The position numbers and the translations under genes were made by a program. The notes beneath the pieces are model-generated. The model was not told the DNA's origin, made no database searches, and saw only the letters and a program-made list of their open reading frames with translations. From Planotetraspora thailandica (GTDB lineage: Bacteria; Actinomycetota; Actinomycetes; Streptosporangiales; Streptosporangiaceae), in contig NZ_BOOR01000063.1 in assembly GCF_016863335.1 (NCBI RefSeq), positions 1 to 64,000 on the forward strand: 64,000 nucleotides of DNA, given 5' to 3'. Below are positions 51,360 through 58,536 of the stretch, piece by piece. Within the stretch, counting starts at the first letter, position 1, and each line of letters opens with the position of its first letter.

Positions 51360-52160
51360 ATGACGGGGCCTTTGACCAACCTGCTCGTTACAGCGCTCGC
51401 CGTGCTCGTGACGATGCTGGCCACCATGGCCTACGCGCTGCGCACCGGCAGGCAGACGGTCGTCGACACAGTCTGGGGCCTCGGCTTCGTGATGATCGCG
51501 GCGGTGAGCTTCGCGACGTCGACCGGGCACGGACTGGACGCGCGCCGGGTGCTCGTGCTCGTGCTGACCGCCGTCTGGGGGCTGCGGCTCGCCGTCCACC
51601 TCCACACGCGCAACCGGGGAAAGGGTGAGGACCCGCGCTACGCCGCGCTGATGCGCAGGAACACCGGTCCCGCCGTGCCGTACGTCATCAAGACGATCTA
51701 CTGGCCGCAGGGCGCCGTCATGTGGATCGTCTCGCTGCCCGTGCAGGTCGCGATGTACGAGACGGCGCCCCTGGGGATCGTCACCTGGCTCGGGGTGGCC
51801 GTCTGGCTGGTCGGGCTGCTGTTCGAGACGGTCGGCGACCTGCAGTTGTCGCGCTTCAAAGCCGACCCCGCCAACCGGGGCAAGGTGATGGACCGGGGCC
51901 TGTGGGCGTGGACCCGTCACCCGAACTACTTCGGCGACGCGACCGTCTGGTGGGGCCTGTTCCTGGTCGCCTGCGCCCACTGGGCGGCCCTGCTCACCGT
52001 GGTCTCCCCGGTGCTGATGACGCACATGCTGGTCAACCGCAGCGGCAAGGCACTCCTCGAGCGCCGGATGGCCCGTTCGCGCGGCCCCGAGTACGCCGGC
52101 TATCTGGCCAGGACGAGCGGGTTCCTCCCCCGCCCGCCCCGCAGGAGCGCTACGCCGTGA
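51360..52160 (+). CDS. DUF1295 membrane protein (steroid 5-alpha-reductase-like)
   Basis: A 266-residue protein with about seven membrane helices. The C-terminal block LWAWTRHPNYFGDATVWWGLFL is the NADPH-binding signature shared by DUF1295, steroid 5-alpha reductases and isoprenylcysteine methyltransferases. HTRNRGKGEDPRYAAL in a loop is also typical of DUF1295. It starts 55 bases after the thiolase gene and is probably co-transcribed. It might reduce an enone in an isoprenoid or lipid substrate, in line with the cluster; this is inference. Confidence 0.9.
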   Translation: MTGPLTNLLVTALAVLVTMLATMAYALRTGRQTVVDTVWGLGFVMIAAVSFATSTGHGLDARRVLVLVLTAVWGLRLAVHLHTRNRGKGEDPRYAALMRRNTGPAVPYVIKTIYWPQGAVMWIVSLPVQVAMYETAPLGIVTWLGVAVWLVGLLFETVGDLQLSRFKADPANRGKVMDRGLWAWTRHPNYFGDATVWWGLFLVACAHWAALLTVVSPVLMTHMLVNRSGKALLERRMARSRGPEYAGYLARTSGFLPRPPRRSATP

Positions 52161-52219
52161 CCGCCGGCCGGCGGCGGGCACGGACCGTCGCGTTGCGTCG
52201 CCAGATGAGCGGGTTGACG

Positions 52220-52492
52220 TCATCGGCCGGGTTGTCCGCCGGCCCTGGCCACGTCGACGGCCCACTCACGCAGCACGGTGGGCGAACCACGGAGGCGAAG
52301 CGACGTGGCCGCCCTGGCCGGCAGAGTCGTCAGGTGGGAGGGGACCAGCGCGATCGGGTCGGCCGGCTCCGCGTCGAACGGGCTGGAGTCGAGATGCTGC
52401 GGGCCGATGACGACCAGAGTGCCGGGACGGCGCTGGTAGGCGAGCCCCCACAGCAGCCTGCCCAGCAACCGGGCTCCGTGGATGTCGGACAT
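52220..52492 (-). CDS. Hypothetical protein, start uncertain or gene shortened
   Basis: From ATG 52492 the product has 90 residues beginning MSDIHGARLLGRLLWGLAYQ and ending in a basic tail. The same frame is open upstream to the stop of the preceding gene, and the extra part (KFDVITLRPGAGARYSTNR) looks coding, but no ATG, GTG or TTG lies there. A CTG at 52571-52573 could start LKFDVITLRP. Either a rare CTG start is used or the start has been lost. No function is recognised. Confidence 0.5.
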   Translation of the reverse strand: MSDIHGARLLGRLLWGLAYQRRPGTLVVIGPQHLDSSPFDAEPADPIALVPSHLTTLPARAATSLRLRGSPTVLREWAVDVARAGGQPGR

Positions 52493-52594
52493 GATGTGCC
52501 AGGTCCCGTGGTACCGGTTCGTGGAGTAGCGGGCTCCGGCGCCGGGCCGCAGGGTGATGACGTCGAATTTCAGGAAGGGTCCCAGGTCCCGGGT

Positions 52595-53302
52595 TCAGGC
52601 GGCCGTTCCGCCGTCGCCCTCGCCACAACACGCGACGGCGGGACCGCCGAGTGAGGTGCCCTGCGCCGGGATACCGGGATCTCTGAGCGGAATGTCCGCG
52701 GTCGGCACCTCCGCGACCACGGGGGTCGTGTCCCGCGCGAGGACCGCGGGAACGGACAAGAGGGGAATCGTCCTGATCAGCAGGGCGCCGAAGCCGAGCT
52801 GGTAAGTCGCCTCCCCCTGGAGCAGGAAGCCGTTGTCCTGCATGACGTACACGGCGGCGACGACCCCGCCCACGAGCTGCAGCGCCAGCAGCACGGTGCT
52901 GAACGCGTCGCCGTGCGCCCACGCGATGAGCCGTACGGCCAGGACCAGCTGAAGCGCGAACAGGCACGCACCCAGCAGCCGGTGGGTCCAGTCGACCGCG
53001 CCGTTGAGCGTGTAGGGGGTCAGGACGATCCCGCCGAGCAGCAGGGCGAAGGAGTCGGCGGCTCTGCGCAGACGGCCCAGCGACGGCGTGGCGGACGCCG
53101 TGGCGCGTAAGGCCTTTCGCGTGAACAACGCCGCGCCGAGGAGACTCGCCGCGTACGGCAGCACGGTCTCCCAGTGGACGCCGTAGTAGCTGATCCCGTG
53201 GTTGGCTCCGAGGCCGTCCGGCATCAGCGTGACGCAGAGAAGCAACCCAGCGAACAGGCAGACCTGACCTTTGACCAGGTCGCCGACGACCCTGTCCCGC
53301 AT
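52595..53302 (-). CDS. Hypothetical membrane protein
   Basis: A 235-residue protein with about six predicted membrane segments, for instance VCLFAGLLLCVTLMP, SFALLLGGIVLTPYTL, LLGACLFALQLVLAVRLIAW and LLALQLVGGVVAAVYVM. NGAVDWTHRLLGA holds a conserved-looking histidine. The soluble C-terminal tail (about 190-235) ends with GGPAVACCGEGDGGTAA, containing a CC pair. No family assigned. It is divergent from the LLM monooxygenase gene and has the short hypothetical gene after it. Confidence 0.7.
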   Translation of the reverse strand: MRDRVVGDLVKGQVCLFAGLLLCVTLMPDGLGANHGISYYGVHWETVLPYAASLLGAALFTRKALRATASATPSLGRLRRAADSFALLLGGIVLTPYTLNGAVDWTHRLLGACLFALQLVLAVRLIAWAHGDAFSTVLLALQLVGGVVAAVYVMQDNGFLLQGEATYQLGFGALLIRTIPLLSVPAVLARDTTPVVAEVPTADIPLRDPGIPAQGTSLGGPAVACCGEGDGGTAA

Positions 53303-53472
53303 CGCGCGGTGCGCCTCCTCTCGGCGATCCGGGAGTCATCATCGATGAGGATCAGCGGCTTCGTCGACCCCTCCGGGGTGTGCTTAAACGCACCTCGGAA
53401 CTCCTCGGAACCGGGAATAAGATCCCGCGCTCCACCATTAAGGTAGTTGAAAATTAAACAACAAGGAGGTTG

Positions 53473-54588
53473 GTGATCACGATGCAGTTCGGGATCTTCA
53501 CCGTCGGCGACGTCACAACGGACCCGACCACGGGCAGGACGCCGAGCGAGCACGAGCGGATCAAGGCGATGGTGACCATAGCGCTCAAGGCGGAGGAGGT
53601 CGGTCTCGACGTCTTCGCCACGGGCGAGCACCACAACCCGCCCTTCGTCCCGTCGTCACCGACCACCATGCTCGGATACATCGCCGCGCGCACGAAGCGG
53701 CTCATCCTGTCGACGGCCACGACGCTGATCACGACCAACGACCCGGTCAAAATCGCCGAGGACTTCGCGATGCTCCAGCATCTGGCCGACGGGCGCGTCG
53801 ACCTCATGATGGGCCGCGGCAACACCGGACCGGTCTATCCCTGGTTCGGGCAGGACATCCGCCAGGGCATCAACCTGGCCATCGAGAACTACGCGCTGCT
53901 GCACCAGCTGTGGCGGCAGGACGTCGTCGACTGGGAGGGCCGGTTCCGCACACCTCTGCAGGGCTTCACCTCCACACCGCGCCCGCTCGACGGGGTTCCC
54001 CCGTTCGTGTGGCACGGCTCGATCCGCAGCCCCGAGATCGCCGAGCAGGCCGCCTACTACGGCGACGGCTTCTTCGCCAACAACATCTTCTGGCCCAAGG
54101 AGCACTACATCCGGCTGATCAACCTCTACCGGCAGCGCTACGCCCACTACGGGCACGGCACTCCGGAGCAGGCCATCGTCGGCCTCGGCGGGCAGGTGTT
54201 CATGCGCAAGAACTCCCAGGACGCCGTACGCGAGTTCCGGCCCTACTTCGACAACGCCCCCGTGTACGGCCACGGGCCGTCGCTGGAGGACTTCACCGAG
54301 CAGACGCCCCTCACCGTGGGCAGCCCGCAGGAGGTCATCGACAGGACGCTGACCTTCAGGGAGTCCTTCGGCGACTACCAGCGCCAGCTGTTCCTGATGG
54401 ACCACGCCGGTCTGCCGCTCAAGACGGTGCTGGAGCAGCTCGACATCCTCGGTGAGGAGGTCGTGCCCGTGCTGCGCAAGGAGTTCGCGTTGGGCCGCCC
54501 GAGCAATGTGCCCGACGCCCCCACGCACGAGTCCCTCATCGCCCGCCGCGACGCCGAGCAGGCCGACCCCGTCGCATCCACGTCCTGA
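53473..54588 (+). CDS. LLM class flavin-dependent oxidoreductase
   Basis: A 371-residue luciferase-like monooxygenase of the CE1758 group. QFGIFTVGDVTTDPTTG, EVGLDVFATGEHHNPPF, LADGRVDLMMGRGNTGPVYPWFG and PPFVWHGSIRSPEIAEQAAYYGDGFF are typical blocks. It uses reduced FMN supplied by a partner. AAGGAGG (53463-53469) precedes GTG 53473; ATG 53482 is an alternative. The next gene encodes an FMN reductase, so the two form a two-component system. The upstream gttgaaaattaaacaac is a possible regulator site. Confidence 0.92.
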   Translation: MITMQFGIFTVGDVTTDPTTGRTPSEHERIKAMVTIALKAEEVGLDVFATGEHHNPPFVPSSPTTMLGYIAARTKRLILSTATTLITTNDPVKIAEDFAMLQHLADGRVDLMMGRGNTGPVYPWFGQDIRQGINLAIENYALLHQLWRQDVVDWEGRFRTPLQGFTSTPRPLDGVPPFVWHGSIRSPEIAEQAAYYGDGFFANNIFWPKEHYIRLINLYRQRYAHYGHGTPEQAIVGLGGQVFMRKNSQDAVREFRPYFDNAPVYGHGPSLEDFTEQTPLTVGSPQEVIDRTLTFRESFGDYQRQLFLMDHAGLPLKTVLEQLDILGEEVVPVLRKEFALGRPSNVPDAPTHESLIARRDAEQADPVASTS

Positions 54589-54657
54589 CCCCGCCCTCAC
54601 CATCCGGGATGATCCGTACAAGCTGATCCGTATGCCGGATCACTCGTGGAGGAGAAG

Positions 54658-55278
54658 ATGAAGCCGTTGAAAGTGGTGGCCGTCTCTGCCGGCCTCAGCC
54701 AGCCGTCCTCGACCCGCCTGCTCGCCGACCGTCTCGCCGACGCGGTCAGGCGGCGGCTGGCGGAGGAGCGTGAGGTCGAGGTGCGCGTGGTGGAGCTGCG
54801 CGACCTGGCCACCGACATCGCCAAGAACCTGGTGACCGGGTTTCCCGGCCCCGCCCTCAGAGAGGCGATTGAGGCCGTCACCGAGGCGGACGGTCTCATC
54901 GCGGTGACGCCGATCTTCACCGCCTCCTACAGTGGGCTCTTCAAGTCGTTCTTCGATGTGATCGAAGACGACAAGCTGATCGGGAAGCCGGTGCTCATCG
55001 CCGCCACGGGTGGTACGGCACGGCATTCCCTGGCGCTGGAGCACGCGCTGCGGCCGATGTTCGTCTACCTGCGCTCGATCGTCGTCCCGACCTCCGTGTA
55101 CGCGGCGTCGGAGGACTGGGGCGGCGGCGGCGACAGCCGCACGGACGGCCTGGCCGTACGGATCGACCGGGCGGCCGGAGAGCTGGCCGACCTGATGGTG
55201 CATCGTTCGCCGGCGGCGCCGGCGGCCGACGAGGTGGTGGTGCCCTTCGCGGAGCAGCTCGCCGCGCTGCGCCCGTGA
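54658..55278 (+). CDS. NADPH-dependent FMN reductase (CE1759 family)
   Basis: A 206-residue flavodoxin-like reductase that supplies FMNH2 to the adjacent monooxygenase. VVAVSAGLSQPSSTRLLADRL is the FMN phosphate loop, TPIFTASYSGLFKSFFDVI the conserved second block, and AATGGTARHSLALEHALRPMF the third. ATG 54658 is preceded by GGAGGAG. A strong terminator follows directly. The pairing with the LLM gene is seen widely in actinomycetes. Confidence 0.93.
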   Translation: MKPLKVVAVSAGLSQPSSTRLLADRLADAVRRRLAEEREVEVRVVELRDLATDIAKNLVTGFPGPALREAIEAVTEADGLIAVTPIFTASYSGLFKSFFDVIEDDKLIGKPVLIAATGGTARHSLALEHALRPMFVYLRSIVVPTSVYAASEDWGGGGDSRTDGLAVRIDRAAGELADLMVHRSPAAPAADEVVVPFAEQLAALRP

Positions 55279-55287
55279 GCGCATGCC

Positions 55288-55327
55288 CGGACGGGGGATG
55301 AGGTCAAGGCGCCTCATCCCCCGTCCG
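55288..55327. terminator. Strong hairpin terminator after the FMN reductase gene
   Basis: A perfect 16-bp stem, cggacgggggatgagg (55288-55303) with cctcatcccccgtccg (55312-55327) and an 8-base loop. It serves the convergent reductase and TetR genes. Confidence 0.8.
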
Positions 55328-55385
55328 CATGCCCGGGTGATGCCGCGCGTGCAGGCTCGGCGTCCGGCGGCACTATCGGGCGGTC

Positions 55386-56177
55386 TCACGCGTCCGGCGG
55401 TGCGGCGGCGGACAGGCGGCGCAGCCACTCCTGAAGCAGGGCGGCCTCCGCGCCGGTGAGCGTGTCGGCGGGCGCCGGGGAGCGGCGGTCGCGCAACTGC
55501 GCGCTGAGCGTGGTCGCGGTCACGGAGATGGCGGAAGCCTCCTGGGCCGAGCCTCCCCTGCTCACACCGCCTGCTGTCACTTCGGCTCTGTCCACACCGG
55601 CTCTGGCCACACCGGCTCCGCCGCTCTTGCCATCGGGGGGCACGACGATCGCGTCGATCATCGCGTCGCGGACGCGGCGGGAGAAGTCCGGGTCGGTGTA
55701 GATGGCGGGGCGGGACACCAGGGACAACGCCACTCCGGCGTTGGCCGCCATCACCATCTGCGCCGCGACCTCCGGCGCGACCTTGAGCCTGCCTGCCGCC
55801 GCGCAGCGTTCCAGCACATCGAGAAGCAGCCGGTGCGCCTCGGCGGCGGCCCCCGGCGGTGCCGACAGACCGGGCGAGTACATCAGCCGGTAGTAATTCG
55901 GGTTGTCCACCGCGAACGCGACATGGTTGTCCCAGCCGTCGCGCAGGTCCTGCACGGGGTCAGACGAAGGTTGCGCTGCTCGCTTGCTCTCCAGGTATCG
56001 CTCGAAGCCGTAGTCGACGACCGCGGACAGCAGTCCTTCCTTGTCTCCGAACTGCCGGTACAACGCGGGCGCGCCGACCCCCGCCGCCTCGCAGACCGCC
56101 CGTGTCGAGATGTCGGCCTCCGGCGACCGCGCGAGGAGGTCCGCCGCCGCTTGGAGTATCCGTGTTCTCATATCCAC
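55386..56177 (-). CDS. TetR family transcriptional regulator (extended)
   Basis: A 263-residue TetR protein. The N-terminal RTRILQAAADLLARSPEADISTRAVCEAAGVGAPALYRQFGDKEGLLSAV is the DNA-binding domain. The C-terminal domain of TetR_C type ends near residue 180. A Gly/Ala/Arg-rich insertion (about 183-215), encoded partly by 15-bp repeats, and an extra helical tail LTGAEAALLQEWLRRLSAAAP follow, making it longer than most. GTG 56177 directly abuts a palindrome. It follows the ZIP-like gene by 24 bases but may have its own promoter. Confidence 0.88.
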   Translation of the reverse strand: MDMRTRILQAAADLLARSPEADISTRAVCEAAGVGAPALYRQFGDKEGLLSAVVDYGFERYLESKRAAQPSSDPVQDLRDGWDNHVAFAVDNPNYYRLMYSPGLSAPPGAAAEAHRLLLDVLERCAAAGRLKVAPEVAAQMVMAANAGVALSLVSRPAIYTDPDFSRRVRDAMIDAIVVPPDGKSGGAGVARAGVDRAEVTAGGVSRGGSAQEASAISVTATTLSAQLRDRRSPAPADTLTGAEAALLQEWLRRLSAAAPPDA

Positions 56178-56192
56178 GTTAACAATGTTAGC
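56178..56192. promoter_or_regulatory. Candidate operator directly before the TetR start
   Basis: gttaacaatgttagc contains the perfect palindrome taaca-a-tgtta and touches the GTG start of the TetR gene. Such a site would allow autorepression. It lies between the ZIP-like stop codon and the TetR gene. Confidence 0.5.
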
Positions 56193-56201
56193 AGTGGGTG
56201 T

Positions 56202-57458
56202 TCACTCGGGATAGCCGTCGAAGACCGACAGCAGTTTGCGGCGTTCCTCCGGCGTCAGGTCGGCGATGTGCCGTTTCTCGTCGATCCCCGTCGAGGCGAT
56301 CAGCGAGTCCATTCGCTCCGGCAGGTAGCCGGGCAGGAGCCTGACGATCTTGCCCACGGCGGCCCGGCCTGTCGTCTCGTCGTCGCGCTCGAGCACGTCG
56401 CCCAGGCTCATCCTTCCGGATGTCACGGCCGCCCGGAGATCGTGCCGGTCGAGCGGGCGAGCGGCCGACGGCTCCTGCGTCGCCGCCACGGGCGCCGACG
56501 CCGCGCCGGGCGTGCTGCGGTGTTGCACGCCCGCGCTCTCCGGAGGCGCGGCGAGGGTGTGGGCACGGGCGGCGGCGGGGAAGGCGGCCATCGCGTGGCG
56601 GAAGGTCGGGGACGCCTGCTCGGGCTCGTCCTCCCCGTGGAAGGTGTGGGCGGTCACCAGGAGCGCGCCGACGGAGGTCGCCGCCGTGAGCGCGATCGCG
56701 ATCTGCCGCCGCGAGAGCCGCCCGTCCCGCTGCCCGCCCGCGGCGAGCTTCATCCCGACGACGGCGGTGCGCAGCAGCACACCCATGACGAGACTCAGCA
56801 GGATCGGCACGAGCTGGTCGGGCAGCGGGGCGACGGTTGCGATCAGCACACCGGCCGCCGGGCTCGCACAGGCGACGAACAGCCAGGGCCCCACCCGTTG
56901 CCTGGCCATGTCGAGCAGGGCGGCCAGGGCGAGCCCCTCGCTGGCGGAGTGAATGGTGAGTGCGAAGACGACCACGACGGACGCGGTCAGCCCGAGGGTC
57001 GCCCCCTCGATCGCGCGATGCAGCGTGAGCGCGGCCGCGGTCCCCATGCCGCCGAACAGCGCCGCGTCGACGGCCTGCTTGACCCGGCGGTGGCGTCCGG
57101 GTGCATGCATGGCGGCCCGTTGCGGTTCCGCGTCGGAGGGGCAGGCACATCCCCTCCGGGTGAAGTACGTGATCACGACGTAGCCGAACAACGCGGCCAG
57201 GACGAGCGCCCAGAGCGGCACCCCGGTGCGGACCGCCTCCGACCACGCGTCGGGGAGCAGATCGACCAGCGCGGTGACCAGCATCGTCGCCGAGGCGATC
57301 GCCAGCCACAGGGTCACCCGGCGGGAGTTGCGCCGGGCCAGCCAGGCACCGAAAAGGGTGGAGGCGCAGACCAGCAGCACCGCCCCCCACGCCTCCCCTC
57401 TGCCCGGCAACTGCTCCAGCACGGCCCCCGCGGCGCGCACCCAATCCGTCAGCGGCAT
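56202..57458 (-). CDS. ZIP-like metal transporter with C-terminal IHF-like (H2TH) domain
   Basis: A 418-residue membrane protein. About eight membrane helices include TLHRAIEGATLGLTASVVVV and FALTIHSASEGLALAALL, whose H-x3-E motifs match the metal-binding helices of ZIP transporters. After a ~85-residue Ala/Pro-rich linker, residues about 345-415 read SLGDVLERDDE ... VGKIVRLLPGYLPERMDSLIASTGIDE, closely like actinobacterial integration host factor (mIHF/sIHF: LPGxGxxRAxxIMxxxGI). A transporter with a DNA-binding-type domain is unusual. It lies between DivIVA-like and TetR genes, near a metal exporter gene. Confidence 0.8.
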   Translation of the reverse strand: MPLTDWVRAAGAVLEQLPGRGEAWGAVLLVCASTLFGAWLARRNSRRVTLWLAIASATMLVTALVDLLPDAWSEAVRTGVPLWALVLAALFGYVVITYFTRRGCACPSDAEPQRAAMHAPGRHRRVKQAVDAALFGGMGTAAALTLHRAIEGATLGLTASVVVVFALTIHSASEGLALAALLDMARQRVGPWLFVACASPAAGVLIATVAPLPDQLVPILLSLVMGVLLRTAVVGMKLAAGGQRDGRLSRRQIAIALTAATSVGALLVTAHTFHGEDEPEQASPTFRHAMAAFPAAARAHTLAAPPESAGVQHRSTPGAASAPVAATQEPSAARPLDRHDLRAAVTSGRMSLGDVLERDDETTGRAAVGKIVRLLPGYLPERMDSLIASTGIDEKRHIADLTPEERRKLLSVFDGYPE

Positions 57459-57530
57459 GGTAAGCGTCTCCTGTCGATCTGCTCGGACTGTCCGGGTTTG
57501 TCAGGCCGTTCGACCTGGTCGATCCATTGG

Positions 57531-57560
57531 GGCCGTGCGGCCTGCCCGGGCCGCACGGCC
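57531..57560 (-). terminator. Hairpin right after the DivIVA-like gene
   Basis: A perfect 12-bp stem, ggccgtgcggcc (57531-57542) with ggccgcacggcc (57549-57560) and a 6-base loop, starts two bases after the stop codon. It probably ends or weakens transcription before the ZIP-like gene. Confidence 0.7.
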
Positions 57561-57562
57561 GG

Positions 57563-58288
57563 TCATCCGATGGCGCGGCCGTTGGCGCCGGATTGGGCTG
57601 GTTCAGCGGTCGCGAGAGCGGCCAGGGGGGCCGTGCCGTCCACGTCGACGCCGTCGGCCGCCGCGTGCTGCGCGGCCGGGGGCGGCGCGCCGCCCGGGTC
57701 GTGAAGCTCGTCGAGCAGGGCGTGAAGCGTGCGCATCTCGGCATCGAGGTTGTCCCTCAGCCGGGCCGCGAGCTCGGCGACGAACGCGTGCACGCCCTCG
57801 ACCCGCCGTTCGAGGACCTCGCGCTGGGAGTCGCGCGCCTCCCTCTGAAGAAGTGCCGCCCGGCCCAGGGCGTCGCTCTCCACGGTCTCCGCCTCCTCCC
57901 TCGCCCGCGCCAGGACGGCCTGCGCCTCCTCCTGCGCCATTGCCATCGTCCGGTCGGCCGCCTCCTGGGCGATTTCGACGATGCGCACGGCGCTGTCGCC
58001 GAGAGACGACGCCCGCTGGGCGTTCTGCTCGATCTGGTCCTGCTTGGCCCGCAGCTCCTCGTTGTCCCGCAGCACCCTGCTCAGGGTGGTCTCGACGTGA
58101 CCGAGGAACCGGTCCACCTCGGCGAGGTCGTAGCCCTCGCGGAGGCGGACGACGGTGAACACCTGATTGCGCACGGCGGCGGGGCTCAGCAGGCCCGTAC
58201 GTCCGTGCAGGTCGGCGCCACCGCGGGCCGCCGATTCGCTCTCCACCACGTCCACGGAAGAGTGGCCGTGCCCATGTCCTTCGCCCAT
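57563..58288 (-). CDS. DivIVA-like coiled-coil protein with His-rich N-terminus
   Basis: A 241-residue cytoplasmic protein. The DivIVA domain is LSPAAVRNQVFTVVRLREGYDLAEVDRFLGHVE (about 35-70), followed by a long coiled coil rich in Ala, Glu and Arg to about residue 195 and a disordered Ala/Pro tail. DivIVA proteins (Wag31) gather at curved membranes and guide polar growth; this one is a shorter paralogue. The N-terminus GEGHGHGHSS is a possible metal-binding stretch, resembling that of the neighbouring CDF exporter. ATG 58288 is chosen; a GTG 12 bases upstream is possible. Confidence 0.85.
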   Translation of the reverse strand: MGEGHGHGHSSVDVVESESAARGGADLHGRTGLLSPAAVRNQVFTVVRLREGYDLAEVDRFLGHVETTLSRVLRDNEELRAKQDQIEQNAQRASSLGDSAVRIVEIAQEAADRTMAMAQEEAQAVLARAREEAETVESDALGRAALLQREARDSQREVLERRVEGVHAFVAELAARLRDNLDAEMRTLHALLDELHDPGGAPPPAAQHAAADGVDVDGTAPLAALATAEPAQSGANGRAIG

Positions 58289-58483
58289 GACCTGCCTCAC
58301 CGGACCTTCCGCCGCGCCGACACGAAACCGCCATGATCCCGATGTGGGATGCTTACGGAATGTAGTTATCCAATTACTGATCGTTTACACACCCGAGTGG
58401 CCGGTCAATCGTTCTTGGCGATTTCCACGACTTCCCTGACGTCGCCGCGCACACGCAGAGCGACCGACCCTGTACGGCATGCC

Positions 58484-58511
58484 TTGACAGACCGGCAGTC
58501 CGCTTTACACT
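58484..58511 (+). promoter_or_regulatory. Sigma70-like promoter of the CDF gene, leaderless
   Basis: TTGACA (58484-58489), a perfect -35, and TACACT (58506-58511) have a 16-base spacer. The expected start point is at or next to ATG 58519, so the mRNA is probably leaderless. Confidence 0.7.
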
Positions 58512-58516
58512 CGCAC

Positions 58517-58536
58517 ATATGAATACCCGTTCACAT
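58517..58536. promoter_or_regulatory. ArsR/SmtB-like operator over the CDF start codon
   Basis: atatgaatacccgttcacat is an imperfect 7-6-7 palindrome (TGAA-N6-TTCA core). It matches the 12-2-12-type sites bound by ArsR/SmtB metal sensors and covers the predicted start point. No ArsR gene lies in this window. Confidence 0.5.
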
